Notes: generated from the sequence alone by a model not told the origin. DNA of 64,000 bases from Colias croceus (GCF_905220415.1 NC_059554.1:7031001-7095000), one strand, 5' to 3'; shown: positions 34,690 through 48,395, counted from the first letter of the stretch. Numbers and translations: made by a program.

Positions 34690-35920
34690 TAAAACATAAT
34701 GACAATCTTTCTGGACCTAATTTCATGAATCAATTGTAGTTTGAACTGGTAGCGACTAGCGGATGAAAAAATATGTTTTTAATTTAGGCTTTTAAAAGAG
34801 TGCAGTAAACTTTGATATGTTATAGCCAAATTCAACATTCTCGAATATGTCATATGATACAAGCCGCTCGACCGGTTTCGATCGGGTTAAAACCAAAATG
34901 AAATTAAGCCTATGTCACTCAGGAATAATGTAGGTTAGGTTCCATGTTATAATTTTCAGAATCGGTTAAAAAGTTTAATCCGTTTTAAGTCTCCTTTATA
35001 ATATGAATTTATATTTATTGTTAATCTTAAACATATAAAATGGCAGTCTATAAACAGTTTATATGCTTCTTTTAAGCTATTGCTTTAGTTCACATATGCG
35101 TAGGCGTCAGGTACAAAATGGTATATGAAGTGAAATCGTCATAACTCTTTGAGTTATTGCAGAGTTACAGACAGACGTACAGAGTTCTAACAGCTTAAAT
35201 TTACGAGTGTAGTGACAGTACCACATTCGCTTATGAGTTATGTTTTATGGCGAAGGTAAATCTTAGAGAAATGCTTTTATTCGTGACACTTGCTAGGTAG
35301 TTGTTATAACAATTGTGCAAATATAATAACGAAAATATAAAATACAAGAACCTATCAATTTTAACCTGTCTACAACGTTTGCATTGTTGTATTTTAATGG
35401 ACGCTTCTTTTTTATGGTAGGTACTAAGTGCGTGAGCTTTACCAGAACGCTATCTGAAAAACACAAACAGCTTACATTAAACCTAATATTGATTTATCTA
35501 TGTAATTAAAGAACAGAATGTAGAGCATAAATTAAACATAATAAATACTAATGCATCATTTCTCTTCATTATTTTAACTAACTAATAACATTGATCATAT
35601 TCAGATATCACGTGTCGCCAAATAATATTCAAAGATTAGAACATTCTAGATTGTTTGCGCAATTTTATTTGCAATAACTATTTCCAAGTGCTCGGACACA
35701 TACGGTTTTACTGTTATCATCGCGAGGTTTACAACCTATCACATGGCTTCTGAGCCAGGAATTGATGGCATCGTTAACTTGACGTTGGGATAGGGAAGTG
35801 TTTCAGGTTAATTATTAATATTTTAACGACGCTCGCTTCACAAACTTTTGTGGAGCGCTGTATTTGAATGATGTTTTAACACACATAAACTATATCATAC
35901 GAATATGTAATTATGGAATA
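34690..35920. other. AT-rich stretch without supported genes
   Basis: Nothing supported on either strand. Confidence 0.4.
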
Positions 35921-36147
35921 CTAGCCTTCCGCCCACGGCTTCGCCCGCGTTTTCAAAGAAAAATCCGCATAGTTCCCGATCCCGTGGGATTTCAGGAATA
36001 AAACCTATCCTATGTGTTAATCCAAGTTATCCTATATTATTATGTGTGCTAAATTTCATTGTAATCGATTCAGGAGTATTTGCGTGAAAGAGTAACAATC
36101 ACACACACACATCATCACAAACTTTCGCATTTTTAATATTAGTAAGA
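35921..36147 (-). mobile_element. Lep1-type non-autonomous Helitron, family A (inverted)
   Basis: CTAG at 35921-35924 after host A, hairpin GCCCACGGCTTCGCCCGCG, a (CA)n run near 36101, and TC as the complement of GA at 36146-36147 before T. It is more diverged than the 14182/30526 pair. Confidence 0.85.
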
Positions 36148-36670
36148 TTTGAACATTTGATTTAAATTTTTTTTGTATGGCATTATAATATGTTATGTCT
36201 ATGATTTGATAGAATAATAATTAATAAGTGAAGTTAACGACTTACTGATATTTAAGATACGTAAAATATAAATTATATACATATATTAAAAATAGGTGAT
36301 CATAAACAAATTAATTTAAAAAGTTCACTCTACACAACTTAAAAAAAAGAAAAAAAACGTATCTAATGTTTCAATATTCATAGTAAAAAAGTGTCCTTAA
36401 TTTATGCTGCAATCATGAATTCATTAGCCTCGAGAGCCAAGACACGGCTCTAAAGCTTGATGGGACCGAAGATTTATATATTTTGACTAGACTGGTACTT
36501 CAGATCTGATATAGCTACCCACATAAAACATTGACACTGTGCTTACTTCAATCTAAATAAATACCTATACATGTAGTTAAAAATAAATAAAAACACGCTT
36601 TGGAAGGTATACTCATGAAATTATTGTTTTGTCACCAATCCTCGATACGCTTAGATTAGATACTTACGCC

Positions 36671-36955
36671 GTTAGTACACCGACGCATTCGCGTGCGGCA
36701 GCGAAACAACGAAAAATCTGTCAGTAGTATGGCAAGGTTTTCGCATATGATATGTCTCACTCTAGCACATAGATAGATAAAATAGGTGCATCCTTGTCAG
36801 TATTGTTTCGCAAGGAACTGCGAAATGGCCATTACACAGACGCATTGCGAAAAAGTTGCGAAAACACTGCTGTTTACTAACGTTCTGCAGATATTTCGCT
36901 ACGCAGTAGTTTCGCAGAGATTCGCTGCCGCACGCGAAAGCGTCGGTGTACTAAC
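36671..36955. mobile_element. 285 bp MITE with 35 bp inverted termini
   Basis: 36671-36705 (GTTAGTACACCGACGC..) pairs with 36921-36955 with a single mismatch. A short ACG may be repeated at both edges. The interior is rich in TTCGC/GCGAA words, which look like subterminal repeats. No transposase frame. Confidence 0.88.
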
Positions 36956-37705
36956 GACGTTAATGATCTAAGTCGGTTACGTATACAAATTTTGATTTAA
37001 ATCTGTCTGTTTAATGTGGCTCAAAGTGGAGCCTTAATGCGTCCTTTACATACAAACTAAACATACAGGTCAAGCCAACCCAACCCAACTAAGAACATGT
37101 TAAAATGGCTAAATTTATTAAATAAATAATAATGGGCTAAACTGTGTAGCAGCACAGTAAGTAGTAACACATTAGGGGTTTTGCTTGAATGCGTATTATT
37201 TAAATAACTTATTCTTGGTTAGGTTTTACGCCAGATTATACTGAAATAAGCGGGGAAATTTAAATGCCTTTTGTATTCAATCGAAGAATCTTAACGGTTT
37301 TGTTAACAATAAACGCGCATAGCTATGCAAATATTATGTAGTTTTACTGATACCACCGTTAATTCAGTGATAGGGGTTTGTTGATTCTATTTGTTTACCT
37401 ATTGTGGTAGAGAAATTTAAAATTAAGTAGGTAAGGTTGATATTACTTTTTGCTAACCAATTTTTTTTGAGCCAACATTTGCTATTATGTTAATGTGGAC
37501 ATTTTTAAAGCTAAACAATCTATTACCTAACTACATTCTTTAGTTTTCAACCGTTTCAATATTATTGGAATGTAGATAACGAGTAGGTCTGTATGGTATA
37601 CATATAATACATAAAATGACAATGTTCATGACTAGACTTAGACATACTTACCTGTTGTTAGTATAACAATCAAAATTTAACCATACACTTTAAAACATTA
37701 CTAAC

Positions 37706-37914
37706 CAATGGCGGTGCCGCGTCGCAATGCTACAAGTGCGCAGGCGGCGGCGAGTGCCTCGCAGCGAGCGGCAACGGTAACCATGGTGACGCGTACTCCG
37801 GCGTGATCACGCACCGCGGCATGCGGCACACGCTTGGCCGCTTGCGCGCCTGCAGCTCCAGCAGCGAGCACAGCGACCGCTCGTACAGCTGCCACTGCCG
37901 GACCACCCAGTGTG
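37706..37914 (-). CDS. Candidate exon in a GC-rich island, unidentified protein
   Basis: This 209 bp block is abruptly GC-rich in very AT-rich DNA. On the minus strand its edges coincide with splice signals: TATATTTGCAG ends at 37915 and GTTAGTAATG starts at 37705. In one frame (two leading bases, then HWVVRQWQLYERSLCSLLEL) codons nearly all end in G or C, as in lepidopteran exons, until TAG at 37731-37729. That would make it a final coding exon followed by a spliced 3' UTR. A second, Ala-rich frame is open from acceptor to donor. The plus strand also has an open Cys/Ser/Gly-rich frame (SQCYKCAGGGEC) but lacks matching splice sites. I recognise no family. A regulatory CpG island is an alternative. 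Confidence 0.45.
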
Positions 37915-38027
37915 CTGCAAATATATGCAAACTTAGCTCACAATTCGAAATAGTTTGGTCGATCCTCGCGAAGCAATTGCTGACTAAGGAAAACGCGTGA
38001 GCCAACATTTTGCTATTGATCATAATA

Positions 38028-38295
38028 AGTAGGGTTCACACAGAGCGAGCCTCTCGAATCATGTGCTGGCCCGAAGCACAGACCTAGCTGCTTCGCGAAG
38101 AAATCCTTCGAAAGCTTACTCGCTCTGGGAAGACCCGCCTATTACCAAAGATTGCAATAGCTTGGGTAAGGCTAATGAAAACACGCGAGCCGTCATTTTC
38201 TTCCTCCGAGGCACAGACCATACAGACCGAACTGCTTCGCGCTGTGCTTCGCGAGGCTGCTCGCTCTGTGTGAACCCACCTATTACCAGAGATTA
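38028..38295. mobile_element. MITE with perfect 19 bp inverted termini and an internal second end
   Basis: GGGTTCACACAGAGCGAGC (38032-38050) is perfectly inverted at 38259-38277. Inside, 38126-38156 holds a diverged end (CTCGCTCTGGGAAGACCCGCCTATTACC) repeated in direct orientation as CTCGCTCTGTGTGAACCCACCTATTACC. The element therefore seems to be a partial tandem of two copies. Confidence 0.8.
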
Positions 38296-39437
38296 AAACA
38301 AATCCGCGCTAATTACTAAATCTAGGGACAGTACAACTCAATCCAAAAAATTAAAAATAACCACTTAATTTGGCCGGGTTATCAAGTTATTGCGAGCAGT
38401 GTGTTTCGATGCGTTCGTGTAATTTATTACAGCTTGATTCAATTCACAGAAGTATACCCGATTGAACATGTATTTATCTTTTTGCAAGATATAATCAACT
38501 CATGATTGATAATGATGAGCTTAACTCAGTGGTTCGGAAGTAATTAAAATACGTTTAGATCTGAAATTGTACGTGCGACTGAGTTGTAATGACACTAAAT
38601 TAAGTTGAATTATGACACTCGATTTTTAATTCACAATTCGCCAAAATTGAGCAATCGCCGGGCTTTTTTTTAAACATAATAAATTATATAACTTAAATAT
38701 ACTTTTTAAAGAAATTATTACTACTCACGGTTTACTGGTAAATGTCATTGATTTTTCATAACCTGGAATTCGTTATTTTATTCATGCTTTTCTCTTTCAA
38801 TTTACTTTTAAATGACCCTTAACATAGCACCTACATATTGTTGACGCAGAAAACATTTGAATTATTGTAATTAGACCATTCATTTTTTTATGAACATAAT
38901 TATAACAATTACTACGCATTACGTGCGGTAGACACTCAGAAGGTTTAATTAATTTAATTCAATTGATCTTAAACTAATGAATGCCTGTTAACGTTAATTA
39001 TTCATGCGAATATTTTAACCGATCACTCAATTTCTTCGAACGATATTATACTACATAATTATGGGTAAGTAAGGTTGCTAAGGCCACAGTTAATATACGT
39101 ACGTACGGAAACTACAAAAAATACGTCCGAAACATCGGAGGGACTAGTAAGCTGCGGTCAAAGCGTTGTTGTCAGTAGCGATTGCCCTCTTCAAAAAGCG
39201 CGTGAAACTTCCTTCAACGGCCACGGCACGGCGTATCGCATAAAGGTTACGTACCTAATGAAAAGATTTACAAAGTAACAACCTGATTCAATGGAGGGTT
39301 CATCGGCTTAGATGTCTTATACTGTCTGTATTCTATTGACTGTGGTAAGGCTACTAAGGCGGTCTACGAGACTGCAACTCGATACCATGTGCCGAGACGC
39401 GACAGAATGCGAAAACGTAAGCCGCAGTCCGCACCTC

Positions 39438-39451
39438 CACGTGTGACGTCA
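39438..39451. promoter_or_regulatory. Abutting E-box and CRE (CACGTG-TGACGTCA)
   Basis: CACGTG (39438-39443) directly abuts TGACGTCA (39444-39451) in a locally GC-richer segment. Such bHLH and bZIP sites suggest an enhancer or promoter; no transcript start is evident. Confidence 0.35.
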
Positions 39452-39459
39452 CGCGTCGC

Positions 39460-42180
39460 TGCGTATGTTTAGTTGGCCACAAAATGCACTTTTGTTAGGT
39501 TAGCTTTTTCTTATTTTGTGTGCATACATTGTAAGGCATAGTGCTACGTGCATAATGGACATTACGACAGTATAGAATAATTAACAACGTGTAATACTTT
39601 GAATTAGAATTTATAGTACCTACTAGTATCTACCTAATGATTTCACAGTATCCTAATAGTATTTGGTGTCCAAAAAGTGATCTATTGCTTCTGTTGTTTA
39701 CATGCAAAACGTCAAATTTTTGTAACAAGACTAATGACCTAATGCAAGGTGCGAGAGATTTAAGATACGTTTGTTAGAATTAAAAAAAGCTATCTATACT
39801 GCTTCTACTTATTAAAAGTATGATACAATGTAAACTTCCCGTCTTACGCGGGTCGTATGTCGCGTACGTGTCGCTTAAATATCTCACTGCGTTACATTGT
39901 AAAGTGTCAATCGACATGCATCAACTATTTTTTAATTTACTTTTTTATTCTAGTTTTAGCTATTAACTGTATATAGGACAACCACATACTATTTATACCC
40001 TTAGATTTTTCTTTATAAGTTTAAATCTTTATACTTTATACTAATATTATAATTTATAACGGTCAATTATTTTAAATTTTCAAAACAGACAGAAACAAAA
40101 TACGAGAAAATACGTATTTGATATTTAAATTGATGGAAGCGTTTTTTGATAATACTTTTAACAAATGTTATAATGTTCAATTGTATTAAATATAGGTACC
40201 CGAAGCACTAATCAATGTAGGATATGAAGCAATAATTAAGTAATCTGTGATATGAATAGTACATTTATATTAGAAAATATGGAAACGAGTAGGTAAACAA
40301 GTTCATTATAAAGAGGAATTTATGATTATCCCAGCTTCTATACGCGAGCTTTCCGCTGATTCGGAGAAAAACTTTATAATAGAACTACGCAATATAGAAA
40401 ATTGAAATAATATGATCCGATGTAATTTGTTTACCAAAAAAGGTCATTTGATAAAAAGAAAGGAAATTGACACTTATTACAGCTCTGATTATAATTAGAT
40501 ATAATTGATTATTACAAGTTTCTGAAACTATTTTAATGCATTGCTTATGATGTTTAATAGGTTACAAATTACAATACGCAATGATTTACATACCGTACAC
40601 ATTCACATTTGAATTATTTTCATGTAATTTGTATTAACATGCTGATTAACATTTTTTGCTCTTTATGCATAAAACTCGGTGTCATAATAACGGTGCTTCA
40701 ATTTTGCATAATATATCGATTTGAACAACCGCATTACGCATGCCTTCTTTTCGATTCATTTTCATTGCTAATTGCACTGCATAGTAGTAATATATTGTTC
40801 AATGTTTGTCACTAAGTGCTATTGACCTTGAGATGAAATAAACCATGTTCTTTGTAACGATCTCGTGATCAGATGGAGTTTGCAAGAAGCACGTGCAACT
40901 AACACATTAGTCTATTTTTATTTGAACAGCGTTAGCTTCAATTGTGTAATTGACTGTTGATTAACTTCGTAGGTAATGACTGTTTTGAAACTAATAAGTT
41001 ATTGTTACATTTTGATTGATGCTTATTGTGTGATGACATTAATCATTTTATATCCTGCTAAGATAAAAATAATGTTTCTAAAGCAATTCTACACACCTGA
41101 GCACAGTTTAGATACCTACTCGACCTGAGTAAGCATGAATTTCAGCGCGAATGTAGGTATATATTTAATTAAATCATGGACTACCTACTATCTAATTTCT
41201 ATTGCCGCAAAATACAGATTTTTTTATTATACCATGCGTATACGCAACAATGTCAATCACAAAAGGCGCCGACTGAATCGTGCAAGCTAAATGGCCAATG
41301 GCTATCGCAAAATGTGATTGCAACGTAACCATTAACAAATGTTACTTTGTTGTTGTCTGGGCACCGTGAATCTGTTTGTATACCGTCGCCGTAGCGGTAC
41401 ATTGCAATTACGGCGGGTTGCACGTCCCGCGATTATACTAAACACCCCTCATGAGGCATGCCCCGGGAGGAAACTAATGAGATGATAGGCCATAATTCAA
41501 AATCGTGCCTCACTCCCGAATAGTAATGAAAGGCCTGCGCGAATCAAACTCAAATGAAATATCAGGTGTCAATTTATGAGCTCCGAGCCTGGTAGCAGTA
41601 GGTTTTTTATTCGTTTTCGTTCCTTTGGAGAATCAAATTTATGGGTTAATTTAATAATCGTTCATTCAGTGGTTTTGGAACATTGTTTTTTTCAATTTAT
41701 GTTGTATGCCTGGCTACGTATAGGACTTTGATTATTTTATAAATTAGATAAATAGAAAGTGAGAGTGGAAATGTTTAAGAAAAAAATTCTTTAAATTAAA
41801 TCTAAATTTAAATACGAAAATTCTTATTCCTTTTGTTTTATTAAAAATTAATTATTAAATTAGCTTCGCATAACCACAGTAAACAGTATTAAGTATACGT
41901 TTGTACGACAAAAAAGTATAGCACCTACCTACTTGTTCCTTTTGTTCTATTAAAAAAAATAATTTTTAAATTAGTTACACATAACAGTACAATTACCTAA
42001 ATATAAGTGTATTGTTAATTATGTCATCCACTTCATCTGTATAGGGGTCGAATCTTAAAAAACGCTTGACCTATATTTGATAATGTAGTACCCTCGTACT
42101 TCCACACTATTTTCATTATTAATTGCACCAAAATTGGCTCAATTTCTCCACGATAGCGTAACTGGCGGAAATAGGAATGT
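39460..42180. other. AT-rich stretch without supported genes
   Basis: 41340-41560 is less AT-rich and may be conserved non-coding DNA. 41825-41880 and 41935-41990 are a diverged direct duplication (TTCCTTTTGTT(T/C)TATTAAAA..). Confidence 0.4.
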
Positions 42181-42189
42181 AATTTTTTA

Positions 42190-42209
42190 ATACTAGGTAT
42201 ACCTAGTAT
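42190..42209. repeat. 20 bp perfect palindrome without loop
   Basis: ATACTAGGTATACCTAGTAT is self-complementary, centred at 42199/42200. Confidence 0.9.
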
Positions 42210-42326
42210 CGATAATCATTAAACGATTACGTATTGAATATAAACATTGAGCTAGAAAAATACGGATTGGAGTAATTATACTTTAAATAGATAAAAATCT
42301 TTGTATTAAATAATGCTGTAATAATG

Positions 42327-42375
42327 CAAAACCATAGCAGATAAAGAGAACTCCTCTTTATCTGCTATGGTTTTG
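42327..42375. repeat. Perfect 22 bp hairpin, 5 nt loop
   Basis: 42327-42348 is the exact reverse complement of 42354-42375, with loop AACTC. No flanking duplication. Confidence 0.9.
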
Positions 42376-42379
42376 AAGA

Positions 42380-45300
42380 CAAAATAAATAAAAACTTGTA
42401 AGTATGTAAAATATGTATCACGCCATAATCTACATTCATCACACAACCTAGATAATTTATAAAATAAAAATTATTTGACGTCGTACTTATTTAAATAATA
42501 ACGTGTGTGCAAAATGTGACCATAAATTTTGCTATTGAAATAAATATAAAATTTATTAGCAGCTACTTTAAATTTATTAGCACATTATAAGGGTTTATCT
42601 ATGCTTAATCTATGTTTATCTATGCTTGATATAATTTTGCGGCGTTAGCAAAAACTCTAATCTATTCAGTGTACGTGCTTTCAATACTTTTATTTTATAA
42701 TTCTTGATTTATGAATGAATGTATTTGTCAGACAAATGCTTTCAATTTATCGGTTTAATCTTCATGTTTGAATAATATAATATTGTAATTTAATAAGCCT
42801 AAAAAGTAAAAACCTTACAATTAAAATAAACGTCTATCAAAGTCATAAGATATATAGCCTAGTTCTTATCTGTTTAGTAGTTATTTATATGTATAGTTTT
42901 ATTCACGCTAAAAGTGCGGCGGCCATGTTAAAAATAGATTATAATTAGAGAATTAGATTATAATTTTATATCCTGTGTCATAGAATGAGGAAGTCTATTA
43001 CAACATAAAGGACACTCGACGTTATAAGCTCTAGTTGACAAGGTAGCGTTTTAACAGCTTGTCTAGACGCTGTACTGCGTTAGAAATGTAAGGCCTAGAC
43101 AAGCAATGAAGAATCTTGTAACTTAACTATATTATTTTTAACATACCTATTTGTAAAATCAGTTCTCTGAAGTGCACTTTAATTTTGACCAAGTTTTGAA
43201 GTAAGAACTCCGGCATTCGATTTGGATTATTTATAGTTCGTTGAAATTTGAACGTTTTGATATGGCTAACATTCACTTATGTAAATAGAAACAAAATTTA
43301 AGTTTTTATTCATCAAAAACATAGACAAAATCGGAACATATTTGTAAACGTTTTCAGTAAATTATATTTTGCCACTATATCAGTCCTTCAAAATACTTGT
43401 CTTAGAAAGTATCAATACGCTATCAAAACTGACAATTTCATGCTAAAACAGTATTGCGGGTTGCTACTTAGTACATGTGTGCAATAAGCGATGTGTGAAA
43501 TGTATTGAATTGCCAACTTATCTATACGAACCACGCGCCGCACTATGTATGCTGATACAATCGTCTGACCAACATACCTTGACCCCTCTCGCTCTCCTCA
43601 CAAGTCTATCTTCACTCACTATTCCATGAGATAAGGAACCCCGGCAGATCAATCATTCTGGTCATGTTGCGATTGAGCCAAGACACGCTATATTATTACA
43701 AAAGATTTATTACATAGTAATTTTACGCTTCCGTTGAGTGTTGTGAGGTAAAATTAAAACGGATCGATAGAAATTAGACGAATTAAGTTTATTAAAGATG
43801 TAAGAGGGTTTTGATTAAGTTCTGAAGTAGAAGACAGAAGTGTTTTGTTAATATACACTTTGATAAAGGATGTTTTAAAACACTTTTGTTTTATAATTAA
43901 AAACATACACACTTACTTCATGAATTAAAAAATGAAGCATGATTCATGTTTTTAATATGTAAATAATAATAGGTATGTTATGCAGAAGATATTATGTTAT
44001 TAGAAGAGCGGGAAATGATATCGATATAAATAAATTTATTTTATACACGTGCAAGGGTAATTTGTTATACTTACATTTTATATGGGCTGGCAGATCACAA
44101 CGGACTTGGTACCTACCTAATACCGCTATATTTAAAAGTGAATCATTTTGTTTTATATGAAAATTAAAAATGTTTTAAGTTATTTATTTCACTTCCACTT
44201 AATTACACATATAAAGTGCCAAATTTATAACTAATGTTAAAAATTAAAAATGAATCAAGGAATAGACAATATTTTTACTTTTTTTTTAGCTGCAATCAAA
44301 TGCTTGCGAATAAAAAATAGTAATCACAGATAATATAAAAGTATATTGTTTATATTTTATTATGTTTAAAAATAGTATGGATTACTACGCGAGAGTTTTA
44401 TTTATATGCTTAATGTCAATTAATTATTCAACACGCAATTTTTATTGCCCGAATAGATATTTTAATGGCTTTTTTAAAGAATTTTATGATCCTTGAAGTA
44501 CTTTAATAACAAGTTTTCTTCGATGTAAGATGTTTTTGTCTATGTTTTACATGTAAGGTTTAATTTCTAGATTATTATGTAAACTACAATTATTATTGCA
44601 CTTTTTTACTTTTTGCGTGGAATTTGTAATATAGATATTTAATAATGTACCAATACAGATTTTAGATACAGATTATTCATAATATTTATAATGGTAATAT
44701 TAGTTTTCTACTATTTTTATTAAATATCTAAGTACATCAAATTAAAAAAACTGAATAACGAGAGTTACTTTTACATATAAAATATAAATGTTAACTCATA
44801 TTTCACCGAGGCATTAACGTCAATTAATAATCTAAACATCAACAAAGCAACTTTTGTATGTTAAATTGTAGCTACTTTCAAACAAAGATTTTCTTTGTGT
44901 CCGTTATCGATAGAGTAATTATGAAATATCAATGTTATGCTACGTGAATACTCCGTTGTTACATGTGCGATAGCCGATAAGTATAATTTATTAATTACTT
45001 TGGTCTTTAACTGGAAGCAGTAAAATGTAATTACAATTCAAATAAAAAGTAAGAAAAAGTAATGACCCGTGAATATTTTTAAATCTGTATAATCTGTATA
45101 AAAAGCAAAAAAAAATGTAGGTCCTGGTGACTGATAAAATTTAAAAATTACACCGCAATTCGAAAAGAAAAAATAAGTCAAAAAAGAAAAAGGTTCATCG
45201 TTCGATATTCAAATCAGGCGCGTGAAATGTTTTAAAAATTCAGTTTTGAGTTTGAAGTGGCTTGAGTGTACCTATTAAAAAGTAAAAATATTATATCTAC

Positions 45301-46165
45301 ATAATATGTTAAAATATAAATATTTTAGTGGTGCGATTTTTGTTTTTTAATTATTTAATTGTGCAGTATTGTTTATGATATAATTTGACTGGATAAAATG
45401 TGTTTATGGCGTATAATAATTCATCAATAATTACAATTATACATATAAACTGGCATCATACGGTATGTATTTAGCATTTTCTATATTTTACGTAACATAA
45501 TATTTTTTGGATCTAACAATAAGTCCTAAATTCATATCATCATATCAGAAATACCACAGCTACTTAGAGATAAAAGGAAATATTTGAACAGTAGGACGGC
45601 AATTCCAAAGTGAGATTTTGTATGCATCGTGAATGTTGGCATTTCGCCCAATCATTTAGATAATTAACTCTATGCAACTGAGCTTGGATTTATACGAGTC
45701 TATATTTGAATCACATCTTTTTAATCTTTTTTACACATGGTGGGGTAGAAAAAGAATTCTTTGTAGCAAAGCGTGCTAATATAAAAATATTATGAACTGT
45801 TTCTCCCAAAGAGAACTAACTAGGTACAAGGAAAACATCAATAATTTTCTATTGTTCTTTGGCATATTTAGATATATCTATTATGTAGTTACATATTATG
45901 TACAATTAAATTGTAATATTGACATGATTTTAAGAGCAACTATAAATTTTCTTGCTTTTTCTTCTCCTTACATACTGCTTTCCGAATCGGTGGTAAATGT
46001 TAGAAATATGTTATGACGATTCAAAAATGCTTTTATAAGAAGTCTTATTGAATAAATAAATGTTTGAGTGTAATAATGAAATATCATACAGTATGTTATT
46101 TAGTCTTGTTTGACATATTGATAGGCAGCTCGGTCCTTTGACCTTTCTCGTTAATAAAATCATAA
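42380..46165. other. AT-rich stretch without supported genes
   Basis: Short chance frames only. 43540-43660 is somewhat GC-richer with CTCTCGCTCTCC, but no gene is supported. Confidence 0.4.
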
Positions 46166-46169
46166 GGCA

Positions 46170-46341
46170 CTAGCGGTCCGCCCCGGCTTCGCCCGTGGTA
46201 CATATTAACGTTTTCTCTACATAAGAACCATCCTCGTACTTCAAGGAATATAATAAAAAAAGAATTATCGAAATCGGTTCAGCCGTTCTCGAGTTATGGA
46301 ATTACAACGAAAAGTGGCATTGATTTTTATATATTAGAAGA
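46170..46341 (-). mobile_element. Non-autonomous Helitron, family C (inverted)
   Basis: CTAG at 46170 after host A; TC is the complement of GA at 46340-46341 before T. The body matches 21872-22041. Confidence 0.88.
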
Positions 46342-46349
46342 TAAGATTA

Positions 46350-48145
46350 AAGCCTAAAGGCATAGAATAGGATGTGAATCTTTTGTGAAACAGGTAGGTA
46401 TGAAAATTTTTTACTTCAAACAAAGTATTATGTAATACATGACGCTTCTTCACTTTTGAAACAATCGTTTATCTGTCATAGAAATTGCCTGCTAGGACAC
46501 GTCTAAAGATAAATAAGCATAATTTTCTTACATAACTCGTTATTAGATCCTTGCTAATATTATTTATATTAACATAATCTCATGAATACATTGTGTTCAC
46601 AAGCTCTAAGCGAGGCTTAAACATTTGTTGTGTCAATATTATATATTTATCGAACTAATACCGTAAGTAATTGTACATACAATATACAGTACATGTAAAT
46701 CAATGGTAAATTGGAGTGTTGCTATCTCAACTTAGTCATAGGTTATTCCTCTATTATTATTCCTATACAATTTATCCGTTTTAAGCAGTTATAATTACTT
46801 ATGTATTTTGTATTGTAACGTACGCAATGGATGTAATTTTAAAGCCATACAAGCATATGTGAATTATGTTTTAATAAATATAAAGGATTTTAAAGAAACT
46901 ACTCATATGAAATAAATAACCTATGGAACGATTAAATTACTTTATTTATATAATCGAATAATTAGGTAAGTAAAGTAGCCCATATGTACGACTCACGTCC
47001 ATCAAATTCATACCTTGTAGGTAAATACTTTGTATAATGAACAAAAAGTATGTTATAACTTACGAGTCATTGCTAGCCAAGCTAGCCCATAAAGTGATAC
47101 AATTTATTCCTTATTTTTATTCATTAAAACCCTCGTAGAATAAAAGGAATAAACACGCCTGTCTTTCATAACGATCAACCTAATTAAGCAACCTTCTTTA
47201 AATTAATCATTAAATATTCCATTATTACAACTGTTACGAGACTACCTATTAACAATCGGATAAAAAAGTCGACTTTGTAATACATTCTTACAATACAATA
47301 ATTTGTAAAATTAAAATGTATTTTTTCCAACGATTATGCACAAGCATGAATAGTTTAATTGCATTAATTATACTATATTATGGTTCATTATGCAGGGTCA
47401 AGCATGGGTCCGATATTAAAACGCGGAATACCAATAACCTGCTTTATTTCATACTTAGTTATCATAATATCTTGAAATTGAGTCGCATTAGTCACAGAAT
47501 TCAAATAATCTCACCCAGAGTCTAATGTAGTCATCGACTTCTAATATAGCATTATTTTTAAAGAAACAGCAATAACACTATGTGTTTCTAAATCGGATGA
47601 AAATAACACAATTCACAAAGTTCAGTATTTTTGCCTATGTGCCTATTATATCTTCAACTATAAGGAAATTACCCTTTATGTTCTAATTGTAGTAATTAAA
47701 TATGTAGTTCAAGGTATTACTACTTACTCGTGTTATTTAAAAAATGCATTAATTTTCTCAATGCATATTCCATTTTATTTAAATACGCATGTATCAATTA
47801 AGATATTGATTACATATTATCATTATGGGATTTGTAAGTTGTACAAGAATGTGCTAAAGACAATAATTTTATACCTCAACCTGTATTTACTATCGTTCTC
47901 AAACTATTAAAAGTATTTTTACAAACAGAGAATAAGTATAAAGTGTGCTTATTCATCCTACAGTTAAATTAAAAGCTACATCTATAAAACAACAACAATT
48001 ATTTATTTTTAAAATTTTCTTTTGTATAACGTAGGTATACTGTTAAGAAATTAATGGGAGAAGCCACTGGCTCCTGAGACACAGTATTTAACTAATTCAG
48101 GAGCCTATGGATTCATATATAAGCTGTACCTATTTCTTTATGTCA
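46350..48145. other. AT-rich stretch without supported genes
   Basis: Nothing supported. Confidence 0.4.
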
Positions 48146-48151
48146 ATCAAG

Positions 48152-48395
48152 TTTTTTTTTTTTTTTTTTTTATTACAATAAAGTAGTCCAAAATCCAAAT
48201 GAAATAGTGACATTTCAGTATACCGAAGTCGAAGGTATCCCTTGTTAAGATAACCTCGTGACCCCTGTTTTCATAGCTCCAGAGCATCTGCGATAAGATT
48301 CGAACGGCTTCCCCAAGCACGTCGCACATCCAAGTGAAGTTTTGTTCAAGAAACTTATTCAAACTTGCCCCTTTCCTTGGTTTTGCACGGGCTTA
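48152..48395 (-). mobile_element. Poly(A)-tailed retroposon fragment
   Basis: Twenty T at 48152-48171 are a poly(A) tail on the minus strand, preceded by a GC-richer sequence of about 220 bp (CTTCACTTGGATGTGCGACG, GGGGTCACGAGGTTATC). I could not find the second target duplication. The right end may have been cut by the Helitron relic starting at 48399. It could be a LINE 3' end, SINE or processed transcript. Confidence 0.55.

Noticed and set aside
36101..36114. (CA)n and other short tandem runs considered for a CRISPR or satellite array
   Set aside because: They are microsatellites inside Helitrons; there are no spaced identical repeats in the window.
36786..36971. 61-codon plus-strand frame with several Cys
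   Set aside because: Inside the 36671-36955 MITE.
42327..42375. Hairpin considered as a microRNA precursor
   Set aside because: Perfect 22 bp stem with a 5 nt loop is too short and too perfect for a normal pre-miRNA.
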